From Photobacterium sp. JCM 19050 (GTDB lineage Bacteria; Pseudomonadota; Gammaproteobacteria; Enterobacterales; Vibrionaceae), in NCBI GenBank assembly GCA_001310455.1, contig BAXG01000038.1, positions 1 to 58,233 on the forward strand: a stretch of 58,233 bases of DNA, read 5' to 3'. A program made the translations under genes and the position numbers. This document shows, in pieces, positions 1-8,247 of the stretch; position 1 is the first letter of the stretch, and each line of letters starts with the position of its first letter. The notes under the pieces were generated by a model that saw only the letters and a list, made by a program, of their open reading frames with translations, searched no databases and was not told the DNA's origin.

Positions 1-1
1 G

Positions 2-304
2 GTACAGGCAGCAGACCAACTGAGCGCAGAAGGCCGCAAGGTACGTGTGGTGTCCCTGCCATGTACTGACGTGTTTGATGCTCAGGATGCGGCTTACCGT
101 GAAGCGGTACTGCCTTCAGACGTCACTGCCCGAGTGGCTGTGGAAGCCGGCATTGCTGACTACTGGTACAAGTATGTTGGTTTCGGCGGCCGTATCGTTG
201 GCATGACCAGCTTTGGTGAGTCTGCCCCGGCTGACCTGCTGTTCAAGGAGTTTGGCTTCACCGTTGAAAACGTGGTTGCCAAGGCCAAAGAAGTGCTGGC
301 GTAA
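2..304 (+). CDS. tkt: Transketolase, C-terminal part (5' end outside window)
   Basis: Only the last ~100 codons are present. They match the C-terminal domain of bacterial transketolase, with the conserved stretches [35 protein letters not shown] and [14 protein letters not shown]. The enzyme moves two-carbon ketol units between sugar phosphates in the pentose-phosphate pathway using thiamine diphosphate in the cytosol. The C-terminal domain is not catalytic. The reading frame is open from base 2, and a strong terminator follows 22 bp after the stop. The tkt-epd-pgk-fbaA order is familiar from enterobacteria and vibrios. Whether this copy is tktA or tktB cannot be decided from this fragment. 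Confidence 0.93.
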   Translation, partial: VQAADQLSAEGRKVRVVSLPCTDVFDAQDAAYREAVLPSDVTARVAVEAGIADYWYKYVGFGGRIVGMTSFGESAPADLLFKEFGFTVENVVAKAKEVLA

Positions 305-326
305 GCTTAAGCAACAAATGAAGACG

Positions 327-355
327 ATGCCGGTCCCAGTGACCGGCATTTTTTT
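327..355 (+). terminator. Rho-independent terminator after tkt
   Basis: A 9-bp perfect stem (ATGCCGGTC / GACCGGCAT) with a 5-nt loop is followed directly by a run of seven T. It lies 22 bp after the tkt stop codon. Confidence 0.9.
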
Positions 356-444
356 GCTTGTTGAAAATCTCTATCCAACTTCTTGTGTAATAGTTAAAAG
401 AAAAGAGATAACAAACAATAAAGCACTGACAGGGAGAGTTTTGA

Positions 445-915
445 ATGGGGAATTACACCGCTACTGTTACCTGGCAGCGCCAGCCTGGTGAGGATTTCAC
501 CGATAACAAATACAGCCGCGGGCACATGTGGGCATTTGACGGCGGTGTGGAGCTTCCCGCATCTTCTTCCCCCCACGTTGTACCGCTTCCCTATTCTGTT
601 GAGGCCAATGTCGACCCCGAAGAGGCCTTTGTTGCTTCCCTGTCGAGTTGCCACATGTTGTTTTTTCTGTCGTTTGCTGCAAGGAGGGGCTTTGTGGTCG
701 AGAGCTACGTGGACAGCGCGGTTGGCTTTATGGAAGCCAATGAGGAAGGAAAGATCGCGATGACTAAAGTGATACTTCGTCCCCGTGTGATTTTCTCCGG
801 TGAAAAGCAACCGGATTTCGATAAGCTGGAAGCATTGCACCACAGAGCCCACGAGGCGTGTTTTATTGCCAACTCAGTTAAGACGGATGTGGTTACTGAA
901 ATTCTGAGCGACTGA
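445..915 (+). CDS. OsmC/Ohr family peroxide-resistance-like protein
   Basis: 156 aa. The family's two redox cysteines appear to be present: one in SLSSCHMLFF (about residue 73) and one in HEACFIANSVK (about residue 138), the spacing typical of OsmC/Ohr thiol peroxidases. Members reduce organic hydroperoxides. The broader OsmC-like group includes proteins of unknown substrate, and this one is closer to the generic OsmC group than to Ohr, so its substrate is uncertain. The start is ATG with GGGAGAG 6 bp upstream. It sits alone between the tkt terminator and the epd leader, with 243 bp before epd, so it probably has its own transcript. It is not part of the tkt-epd-pgk-fbaA cluster in E. coli and looks like an inserted gene. 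Confidence 0.82.
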   Translation: MGNYTATVTWQRQPGEDFTDNKYSRGHMWAFDGGVELPASSSPHVVPLPYSVEANVDPEEAFVASLSSCHMLFFLSFAARRGFVVESYVDSAVGFMEANEEGKIAMTKVILRPRVIFSGEKQPDFDKLEALHHRAHEACFIANSVKTDVVTEILSD

Positions 916-939
916 AATCGCTACCTAAAATTGCCGCTT

Positions 940-958
940 ATTCTTCCCGGGGAAGAAT
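940..958. repeat. Near-perfect 19-bp palindrome between the OsmC gene and epd
   Basis: ATTCTTCCC and GGGAAGAAT flank a single G. It starts 24 bp after the OsmC-family stop. No T run follows, so it is a poor intrinsic terminator. It could be an operator or part of a transcript end, but the sequence does not decide. Confidence 0.45.
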
Positions 959-1057
959 TGCTCAGGAAATGCTTTTGACTTCCGAAAATAGCGTTTGCCT
1001 ACCATCGCCATACCGCTCGCGCCCGCAGTGCCCCTTCATTAAGTACGTGTTTTAAAA

Positions 1058-1088
1058 GGTCTCGCCTACGTTAACAAAAGGTGAGACC
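1058..1088 (+). other. Stem-loop in the epd upstream region
   Basis: GGTCTCGCCT and AGGTGAGACC pair with one mismatch across an 11-nt loop, ending 70 bp before the epd start. No T tract follows. It may be a leader structure or a binding site. I do not recognise a known motif. Confidence 0.45.
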
Positions 1089-1158
1089 AGTCACAATTTA
1101 CGTGCTTCTCATCCGGGCTTGAGATACACTTAGCTGCGCTTTAAAGGAATAGACGGAA

Positions 1159-2185
1159 ATGACACTCAAAGTTGCGATAAACGGATTTGGCCGTATCGGC
1201 CGCAGCGTATTACGTGCTCTTTATGAAAGCGGAAAACGTGACCAGATAGAAGTGGTTGCAGTGAATGAACTTGCTGAACCCGAGGCGATGGCTCACCTGT
1301 TGCAATATGACACCAGTCATGGCCGCTTTTTTAAGCCTGTCAGTTGTACACAGGAATTTCTGCATGTAGGGGATGACAAAATACGCATCCTCCACCTCAG
1401 TGATATCCACCTCCTTCCTTGGCGGGATCTCGGCGTAGACATCGTATTGGACTGTACCGGGGTGTTTGGCGAACGTGAAGACGGTGAAGCACATCGCAGC
1501 CGGTGCCGGTAAGGTGCTGTTCTCTCATCCTGGTGGTAACGACCTCGACAACACCATTATCTACGGTGTAAATCACGACACACTCAAACCAGAACACAAA
1601 ATCGTGTCGAACGGATCCTGTACCACCAACTGTATCGTGCCGGTTATCAAAGTCCTGGATGAAAAATTCGGTATCGATTCAGGTACCATCACAACCATCC
1701 ATGCCTCCATGCACGATCAGCAGGTTATTGATGCCTATCATTCAGATTTGCGACGCACCCGCGCTGCCAGCCAGTCTATCATTCCCGTTGATACCAAACT
1801 GCATAAAGGTATTGGTAGAATATTTCCGAAATTTTCTAACAAATTTGAAGCGATATCGGTTAGAGTTCCAACAATTAACGTCACAGCAATGGATTTGAGC
1901 GTGACTGTTAACACTAAAGTGAAAGTTAATGACGTAAATCAATCACTCTCCGAGGCCTCTGGGTGTACATTGAACGGCATTGTAGATTACACCGAAGCCC
2001 CACTGGTTTCCGTCGACTTTAACCATGACCCCCACAGCGCCATCGTCGATGGGTCTCAGACCCGCGTAAGTAACGGGCATCTCGTGAAGATGCTGGTTTG
2101 GTGCGACAACGAATGGGGATTTGCCAACCGCATGTTGGATACGGCGTTGGCAATGGCAGGAATTCAAGGCTGTTCACCGGAGTGA
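1159..2185 (+). CDS. epd: D-erythrose-4-phosphate dehydrogenase (one frame break near 1491)
   Basis: NAD-dependent oxidation of erythrose 4-phosphate to 4-phosphoerythronate, the first step of the DXP-dependent pyridoxal phosphate route; pdxJ of the same pathway is at 29.1 kb. The N-terminal Rossmann motif [15 protein letters not shown] and the catalytic-cysteine motif SNGSCTTNC are visible. The frame changes inside [11 protein letters not shown] near 1491. Restoring two bases gives 342 aa, close to the ~339 of E. coli Epd. Epd is preferred over GapA because of its position directly before pgk and its divergence from housekeeping GapA. The break is probably a sequence error. pgk starts 51 bp downstream, so co-transcription is likely. 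Confidence 0.88.
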
Positions 2186-2236
2186 GCAACCTGGCATTTA
2201 TAAATTATTGATTCGTAAAAGATAGAGAGGACGACC

Positions 2237-3398
2237 ATGTCTGTAATCAAAATGACTGATCTGGAACTGGCTGGTAAGCGCGTTCTGATCCGTGCTGACC
2301 TGAACGTGCCAGTTAAAGAAGGTAAAGTAACTTCTGACGCTCGTATCCTGGCTTCTCTGCAACTATCAAGCACTGCATTGAAGCTGGTGCAAAAGTAATG
2401 GTGACTTCTCACCTGGGTCGTCCTACTGAAGGTGAGTACGACGAGCAGTTCTCTCTGGCTCCAGTGGTTAACTACCTGAACGATGCGCTGGATTGCGAAG
2501 TTCGTCTGGAAAAAGACTACCTGAACGGCCTGGACCTGAACGCCGGTGAACTGGTTGTTCTGGAAAACGTTCGCTTCAACAAAGGCGAGAAGAAGAACGA
2601 AGAAGGTCTGTCTAAGCAATACGCTGCCCTGTGTGACGTATTCGTTATGGATGCATTCGGTACTGCCCACCGTGCACAAGCTTCAACTCACGGTGTTGGT
2701 ATGCACGCACCTATTGCATGTGCTGGCCCTCTGCTGGCTGCTGAACTGGACGCTCTGGGCAAAGCCCTGACCAACCCAGCTCGCCCAATGGTTGCTATCG
2801 TTGGTGGTTCTAAAGTTTCTACCAAGCTGACTGTTCTTGAGTCTCTGCCAAGATCGCTGACAAAGTGGTAGTTGGTGGTGGTATCGCTAACACCTTCATC
2901 GCAGCTACCGGCAAAAACGTTGGTAAGTCTCTGTACGAAGCAGACCTGATCGACACCGCGAAAGCGCTGATGGAACAAACTGACGTGCCAGTAGCAACTG
3001 ACGTTGTTTGTGCAAAAGAATTCTCTGAGTCTGCAGAAGCGACTATCAAGTCTGCTGCTGACATCGCTGAAGACGACATGGTGCTAGATATCGGCCCTGA
3101 TTCAGCAGAAGAGCTGGCTCAAATCATCAAGGGTGCCAAGACCATCCTGTGGAACGGCCCAGTAGGTGTATTTGAAATCGATCAGTTCGGTAACGGTACA
3201 GAAATCGTTTCTAAGGCAATTGCTGAGTCTGAGGGCTTCTCAATCGCTGGTGGCGGTGACACCCTGGCTGCTATCGACAAGTATGGCATCAAAGAGCAAG
3301 TGTCTTACATCTCTACCGGCGGCGGCGCTTTCCTTGAGTTTGTTGAAGGTAAAGTACTGCCAGCAGTAGCCATGCTGGAAGAGCGCGCTAAAGCCTAA
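2237..3398 (+). CDS. pgk: Phosphoglycerate kinase (two frame breaks, near 2360 and 2848)
   Basis: Transfers phosphate from 1,3-bisphosphoglycerate to ADP in glycolysis, in the cytosol. The start [19 protein letters not shown], the basic-patch segment TSHLGRP, the N-domain motif [12 protein letters not shown] and the C-domain [11 protein letters not shown] and [10 protein letters not shown] are all present in order. Two single-base losses break it: after ASL near 2360 (CC read as C before ACTATCAAG) and in ESL-SKIADKVV near 2848. With both restored the product is 387 aa, the E. coli length. Since the enzyme is normally essential, sequencing error is the likely cause. It is followed by a terminator, so fbaA probably has its own promoter as well. 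Confidence 0.95.
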
Positions 3399-3407
3399 TT
3401 GATAAAT

Positions 3408-3432
3408 AAACGGGAGTTCAGGCTCCCGTTTT
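3408..3432 (+). terminator. Terminator after pgk
   Basis: A hairpin with stem ACGGGAG/CTCCCGT followed by TTTT, 10 bp after the pgk stop. Confidence 0.75.
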
Positions 3433-3466
3433 GCTTAACGTTTGTATAGAATGCCCTGCACTGTAA

Positions 3467-3478
3467 GCAAACGTTTGC
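3467..3478. promoter_or_regulatory. PurR-type (LacI-family) operator candidate before fbaA
   Basis: GCAAACGTTTGC is a perfect 12-bp palindrome. It matches the core of the PurR operator and has the central CG typical of LacI-family sites. It lies 53 bp upstream of the fbaA start and just after the pgk terminator, where an fbaA promoter is expected. Cra or another LacI-family protein could also be the binder. Confidence 0.5.
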
Positions 3479-3531
3479 CACAAGATTTTTATTAATCTCG
3501 CGAAGACAACAAAGTAAACAGGACCATAGAC

Positions 3532-4608
3532 ATGTCTAAAATCTTTGATTTCGTAAAGCCAGGTGTTATCTCTGGTGATGACGTACAAAAAGTATTTGAA
3601 ATTGCTAAAGAGCATAACTTTGCCCTGCCAGCGGTTAACGTAGTTAACACTGACTCTATCAACGCTGTTCTGGAAGCTGCTGCAAAAGCTAAAGCGCCAG
3701 TAATCGTTCAATTCTCTAACGGCGGCGCTGCGTTCTTCGCTGGTAAAGGTCTGAAGCTGGAAGGTCAGGATGCACAAATCCTGGGTGCTGTTGCTGGTGC
3801 GAAATACGTTCACGCGATCGCTGAAACTTACGGTGTGCCAGTAATCCTGCACACTGACCACGCAGCTAAGAAACTGCTGCCATGGATCGACGGTCTGCTG
3901 TCTGCTGGCGAAGAGTTCTTCGCTCAGACTGGTAAGCCACTGTTCTCTTCTCACATGATCGACCTGTCAGAAGAAACTCTGGAAGAAAACATCGAAATCA
4001 GCGGCAAGTACCTTGAGCGCATGGCTAAGATAAACATGACCCTGGAGATCGAACTGGGTTGTACTGGCGGTGAAGAAGACGGCGTTGATAACTCAGACAT
4101 GGATTCTTCTGAGCTGTACACTTCTCCAGAAGACGTTGCATACGCTTACGAGAAGCTGAGCGCAATCAGCCACCGTTTCACCATCGCTGCCTCTTTCGGT
4201 AACGTACACGGTGTATACCAGGCGGGTAACGTTGTTCTGACTCCTACCATCCTGCGTGACTCTCAGGCATACGTTTCTGAGAAGTTCAACCTGCCAGCTA
4301 AGTCTCTGAACTTCGTATTCCACGGCGGTTCAGGTTCTTCAGAAGCTGATATCCAGGAATCAATCGGCTACGGTGTTATCAAGATGAACATCGATACTGA
4401 TACTCAGTGGGCAAACTGGGATGGCGTTCGTCAGTACGAAGCCGCTAACCACGATTACCTGCAAGGTCAAATCGGTAACCCTACCGGTGAAGCAGCACCT
4501 AACAAGAAGTACTACGATCCACGCGTATGGCTGCGTGCTGGTCAGTCTTCTATGGTTGCTCGTCTGGAGAAAGCATTCTCTGACCTGAACGCTATCGACG
4601 TACTGTAA
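3532..4608 (+). CDS. fbaA: Class II fructose-bisphosphate aldolase
   Basis: 358 aa, uninterrupted. It cleaves fructose 1,6-bisphosphate into dihydroxyacetone phosphate and glyceraldehyde 3-phosphate using zinc. The zinc and active-site region HTDHAAKKLLPW, the segment LEIELGCTGGEEDGVDN, the histidine of FGNVHGVY, and FHGGSGSS followed by VIKMNIDTDTQ are all in the class II A order. The length agrees with E. coli FbaA (359 aa). Codon use is strongly biased, as expected for a highly expressed glycolytic gene. It is bounded by a terminator on each side, with a LacI-family-like palindrome upstream. Confidence 0.98.
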   Translation: MSKIFDFVKPGVISGDDVQKVFEIAKEHNFALPAVNVVNTDSINAVLEAAAKAKAPVIVQFSNGGAAFFAGKGLKLEGQDAQILGAVAGAKYVHAIAETYGVPVILHTDHAAKKLLPWIDGLLSAGEEFFAQTGKPLFSSHMIDLSEETLEENIEISGKYLERMAKINMTLEIELGCTGGEEDGVDNSDMDSSELYTSPEDVAYAYEKLSAISHRFTIAASFGNVHGVYQAGNVVLTPTILRDSQAYVSEKFNLPAKSLNFVFHGGSGSSEADIQESIGYGVIKMNIDTDTQWANWDGVRQYEAANHDYLQGQIGNPTGEAAPNKKYYDPRVWLRAGQSSMVARLEKAFSDLNAIDVL

Positions 4609-4634
4609 TTTTTTACAGAAACGACGGTTATAAG

Positions 4635-4662
4635 AAGGCCCGCTTATATAAGCGGGCTTTTT
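4635..4662 (+). terminator. Terminator after fbaA
   Basis: GCCCGCTT and AAGCGGGC pair around an ATAT loop and are followed by TTTTT, beginning 27 bp after the fbaA stop. Confidence 0.9.
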
Positions 4663-4808
4663 CTTATTTGAGACAGGCTATTTTCGCATTACAATTTAAA
4701 CTTCGTTACATTTTAACGGTTTTGTAAGGCCTGAGTGCCTATGATAGGTGACCGAGGTGCTGTGTTTTGAGCAGTTCGGACGTTAATCACTCAAATGAGA
4801 AAATAAGA

Positions 4809-5666
4809 ATGAGTCAAGAAAACCCAGTAGTACAACTGGCTGGAACCGCTGAGAAAGCGGAACACTGGCTGGCCAGTAACCAAGATTTAATCATCCAGTA
4901 TGGTGTGAACATCATTTCTGCTGTTCTCATCCTCATCATCGGTAACTTCGTGGTGAAGGCAATTGCCGGTTCAGTTGCCAAGATGCTGCGCAAGAAAGAA
5001 ATGGATAATGCCGTTGTCGAGTTTATCCATGCGCTGGTCCGTTACCTGCTGTTCGTTATTGTTATCATTGCCGCACTGAGCCGCATTGGTGTACAGACTG
5101 CATCTGTAGTGGCTGTTATTGGTGCTGCCGGCCTGGCTGTTGGTCTGGCACTGCAAGGTTCTTTGTCAAACTTCGCGGCTGGCGTGCTGATTGTGGGTTT
5201 CCGTCCATTTAAATCAGGCGACTATGTGGAAGTGGGTGGTGTTGCCGGTTCTGTTGAATCTATCCAGATCTTCTCAACTGTCCTGAAAACACCAGACAAC
5301 AAGATGGTTGTGGTTCCTAACGGTGCAGTAATCGGTGGTCCGATTACGAACTACTCCCGTCACGATACCCGCCGTATCGACTTTGTAATCGGTGTGTCTT
5401 ATAACGCTGACCTGCAAAAGACCAAAGCGGTTTTGGAGCGAGTATGTGCCGCTGATGAGCGTGTGCTGAAAGATCAGGAAACCACAGTAGGCGTTGTTGC
5501 CCTGGCGGATTCTTCCGTTAACTTTGTGGTACGCCCTTGGGTACGTACTGCTGATTACTGGGCGGTATACTTCGACCTGATGCAGGCCATCAAGGAAGAG
5601 CTCGACAAAGAAGGCATCGAGATCCCATTTCCTCAGATGGATGTACACCTGAACAAGGTCGACTGA
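4809..5666 (+). CDS. mscS: Small-conductance mechanosensitive channel
   Basis: 285 aa inner-membrane channel that opens under membrane tension and releases solutes on hypo-osmotic shock. The pore helix TM3 signature GAAGLAVGLALQGSLSNFAAGV and the following beta domain (FRPFKSGDYVEVGGVAGSV) match MscS closely, and two hydrophobic helices precede the pore helix. I chose ATG 4809 because it gives MSQENPVVQLAG; an in-frame upstream TTG at 4767 is less likely. The C-terminus PQMDVHLNKVD corresponds to the MscS end. The gene is monocistronic, with a terminator after it. fbaA-mscS-argO adjacency is also found in E. coli. Confidence 0.96.
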   Translation: MSQENPVVQLAGTAEKAEHWLASNQDLIIQYGVNIISAVLILIIGNFVVKAIAGSVAKMLRKKEMDNAVVEFIHALVRYLLFVIVIIAALSRIGVQTASVVAVIGAAGLAVGLALQGSLSNFAAGVLIVGFRPFKSGDYVEVGGVAGSVESIQIFSTVLKTPDNKMVVVPNGAVIGGPITNYSRHDTRRIDFVIGVSYNADLQKTKAVLERVCAADERVLKDQETTVGVVALADSSVNFVVRPWVRTADYWAVYFDLMQAIKEELDKEGIEIPFPQMDVHLNKVD

Positions 5667-5682
5667 TCTTACTGAGTGTGAA

Positions 5683-5709
5683 AAAGGCTTCCGGTTGGAA
5701 GCCTTTTTT
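5683..5709 (+). terminator. Terminator after mscS
   Basis: AAAGGCTTCC and GGAAGCCTTT pair around a GGTT loop and are followed by a T run. It lies between the convergent mscS and argO. The A run on the 5' side may let it act on both strands. Confidence 0.9.
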
Positions 5710-5740
5710 GTCTCTGTTTCGGTTGTATCAGCCCGTTGCC

Positions 5741-6373
5741 TCAGACAATTCTCTCATACAGACCCAATGCCAGTTTCCAGGCGATAGAGAACATAATCAT
5801 CGCTATTACTGCATCAATAGTTCTTTGCACCTTAGGCTTACCAAGTACCGGTGCCATTTTCGCCGCCGCGATCGACACGCCGTAAAACCAGCTCAGTGAT
5901 GCCAGCAACGTACCCGTGGCAAATGCGATGCGACCATCTTCGGAAAACTGGCCGCCGATAGACCCCAGTACCACAATCGTGTCGAGGTAGACATGCGGGT
6001 TGAGCAGGGTAACAGCAAGCGCCCCGAGAATAACTGCGCGCCGGCCTCGACTGGCATTTTTTTCAAGTTCAGCTTTTTCATATCTGTTTTGCAGTACTGT
6101 TTTGACAGACATAGCACCGTAAAAACTTAAGAACAGGATACCGCCTAAAGTCACAGTATTGAGCAATGTCGCATTACTGGAAAGCAGCGCACCGCCACCG
6201 AAAATTCCCAGCGTGATAAATATGATGTCGCAGAGGCTGCAGATGGTCGCAGTGGTAAGGTGATGCTGCCTTTTGATCCCCTGGTTTAACACGTAAGCGT
6301 TTTGGGCACCGATAGGCACAATCATGCTGAGACCCAGCCCAAACCCTTGCAGAATAATCCATATGTTGCTCAT
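5741..6373 (-). CDS. argO: Arginine exporter ArgO (LysE family)
   Basis: 210 aa, about six hydrophobic segments, LysE/RhtB superfamily. The start WIILQGFGLGLSMIVPIGAQNAYVLNQG and the motif LLNPHVYLDTIVVLGSIGGQ are hallmark segments of ArgO. It exports arginine (and canavanine) across the inner membrane. It is divergent from argP with a 114-bp gap, the same arrangement as the regulator-target pair in E. coli, where ArgP activates argO when arginine is high. Confidence 0.95.
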   Translation of the reverse strand: MSNIWIILQGFGLGLSMIVPIGAQNAYVLNQGIKRQHHLTTATICSLCDIIFITLGIFGGGALLSSNATLLNTVTLGGILFLSFYGAMSVKTVLQNRYEKAELEKNASRGRRAVILGALAVTLLNPHVYLDTIVVLGSIGGQFSEDGRIAFATGTLLASLSWFYGVSIAAAKMAPVLGKPKVQRTIDAVIAMIMFSIAWKLALGLYERIV

Positions 6374-6487
6374 TGCCCGATTCCGTTGTGTGTGCCGTTA
6401 ACTGTGGAAGTAAGAGTAAAGAGTGGACGATTTTCAGTAAATCTAATAATTTTTATACAACATAAGGAAAGCTAATGAGGCCGGGAA
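6374..6487. promoter_or_regulatory. argO-argP divergent intergenic region
   Basis: 114 bp, AT-rich. It must carry the argO promoter (leftward) and the argP promoter (rightward). By analogy with E. coli it should contain the ArgP binding site. I cannot assign an exact operator, since LysR-type sites are too degenerate to call by eye. Confidence 0.5.
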
Positions 6488-7399
6488 ATGAGAGGGTTGG
6501 ATTACCGGTGGCTGGAAGCGCTGGACAGTGTCATTGCCAATGGCGGGTTTGAGAAAGCTGCGGAGGCCTTGTTTGTTACCCAGTCAGCGGTATCGCAGAG
6601 AATCAAGCAGTTGGAAAAATGGGCATCCCAGCCCTTGCTGGTCAGGGAAACGCCACCGCGACCAACTGAAGCAGGCCAAAAGCTGCTGGGGCTTTACCGC
6701 CGGGTATGTTTGCTGGAACAGGAAATGCTGCCAGACGTAACCTCATCTGTAGAGAGCCGTCGTCTGTCAGCCACCATTGGAACCAATGCAGACAGCCTGG
6801 CGACCTGGTTAATCCCGGCACTTGCACCGGTGATGAAGGCCTACCCAGTTGAGTTTAATTTTCTGGTGGACAATGAAAGCCGGACGCTTAACCGGTTGAG
6901 AAATGGCGAGGCGATAGCCGTAATCAGTACAGCAGAAACCTCCTTGCAGGGGTGTGTCAGCCACTATCTTGGCGAACTGATTTACTGCTGCGTAGCGACG
7001 CCTGAATTCGCCCAAAAGTACTTCCCGCAAGGTGCAACACGCGATGAAGTTCAGCATGCACCGACGACGGTATTTGACCAGTTTGATGATATGCAGGGTG
7101 AATTTTTGATGGATCATTTTGACTTGCCCATTACGGCAGTCCCCAAACATATTGTTCGGACAACAGAGGCCATTCTGGAACTGGTAAAACATGGTGTGGC
7201 AAACAGCCTTGTTCCGGTCATTATGATTGAGCGGGAGCTTGCCAGTGGCGAGTTGGTTGATGTGATGCCGGGCAAAACTGTTCGCTACAAACTCTACTGG
7301 CACCATTGGGCAACGGAGAGTGGCATCCTTTCGAAAATCTCTGAAAGCTGTATTAATTATGCCCGAAGGCATCTGGCGAATTTCACTGGAGAATCCTGA
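6488..7399 (+). CDS. argP: LysR-type regulator ArgP
   Basis: 303 aa. An N-terminal winged helix-turn-helix (GGFEKAAEALFVTQSAVSQR at residues ~18-38) is followed by a LysR effector-binding domain. The opening LDYRWLEALDSVIANGGFEKAAE is characteristic of ArgP/IciA. In E. coli it senses lysine and arginine and activates argO and several lysine or nitrogen genes. It is divergent from its expected target argO, which supports the assignment. It ends 85 bp before yggE. Confidence 0.93.
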   Translation: MRGLDYRWLEALDSVIANGGFEKAAEALFVTQSAVSQRIKQLEKWASQPLLVRETPPRPTEAGQKLLGLYRRVCLLEQEMLPDVTSSVESRRLSATIGTNADSLATWLIPALAPVMKAYPVEFNFLVDNESRTLNRLRNGEAIAVISTAETSLQGCVSHYLGELIYCCVATPEFAQKYFPQGATRDEVQHAPTTVFDQFDDMQGEFLMDHFDLPITAVPKHIVRTTEAILELVKHGVANSLVPVIMIERELASGELVDVMPGKTVRYKLYWHHWATESGILSKISESCINYARRHLANFTGES

Positions 7400-7484
7400 C
7401 AGAAATTTAATTGAACAGTGTTGGGAATTTTTCTTTCATGTGGGAGTCTTACTGTCTGTAATTCCTCTTTTTCGGAGAATGAAG

Positions 7485-8179
7485 ATGAAAAAACACTGAT
7501 TGCAGCCCTGTTTACCGCCGGTATGGTTACTGTCCCTGCAGCGATGGCTGCCACTCCGGACTTTCCGCATTTGGAGACCATGGGGGTTGGGCAGGTAACA
7601 GTGCAGCCGGACATGGCTAACCTCAATGTTGAAGTTGTGGTGACCAAAGACTCCGCTCAGGCAGCAAAAAAAGCATCAGATAAAGCCATCAGCGCCTTCA
7701 TCTCCCGACTGAAGAAAGAAGGTGTGGCCGATAAGGATATTCAGAGTGCTAACCTGAATCTTCAGCCTCAATACCGTTATGAAAACGGTAAGGCTCCAGA
7801 GTTGACCGGTTATCGTGCCAGCCGTCAGGTGACAGTGACAGTGAATGATCTGGCCGATCTCAACAGCATCCTGGATTCAGCGCTCGACAAAGGCCTCAAC
7901 CGCGTCAACAACATCCAGTTGAAATCAAGCAAAGAAGCAGAGCTTGCCAAGCAGGCCCGAATGGCAGCGATTAAAGATGCGCAGGTAAAAGCAGCGGAGC
8001 TCGCGAAAGGCTTTGGTCAGAAGCTGGACGGTGTATGGGAAATCCGTTACTTGGATAGCATGCCAGTTCGCCCGGTAGCCATGAGAATGGCAATGGACGA
8101 AAGTGCGGTAAACAAGAGCTACCAGTATGGCCAGATCACCCTGCAAGACCAGGTAGAAGTGGTTTATAAGATTAAGTAA
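7485..8179 (+). CDS. yggE: Periplasmic SIMPL-domain protein YggE (frame break in signal peptide)
   Basis: About 231 aa with a signal peptide, followed by a SIMPL/DUF541 domain (GVGQVTVQPDMANLNVEVVV ... LTGYRASRQVTVTV). Function is poorly understood; E. coli yggE is linked to oxidative stress tolerance. The start is ATG 7485 with GGAG 7 bp upstream. The sequence reads ATG plus six A and then runs out of frame. A seventh A restores MKKTLIAALFTAGMVTVPAA, a classical cleavable signal peptide ending AMA. So this is probably a homopolymer error near 7490. YggE neighbours argO/mscS in E. coli too. Confidence 0.88.
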
Positions 8180-8201
8180 TGTACTTACTCTCTGAATACC
8201 A

Positions 8202-8232
8202 AGAAGGGTAGCCGAGGCTACCCTTCTCTTTT
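8202..8232 (+). terminator. Terminator between convergent yggE and serA
   Basis: AGAAGGGTAGCC and GGCTACCCTTCT form a long perfect stem and are followed by CTTTTATT on the + strand. It lies 22 bp after the yggE stop and can end yggE transcripts. The minus-strand side lacks a clear T run. Confidence 0.85.
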
Positions 8233-8247
8233 ATTCCGGCAAGAAAA

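Noticed and set aside
1159..1512. Two separate glyceraldehyde-3-phosphate-dehydrogenase-like genes at the epd locus
   Set aside because: The two frames align to consecutive parts of one Epd protein with no missing segment; they are one broken gene.
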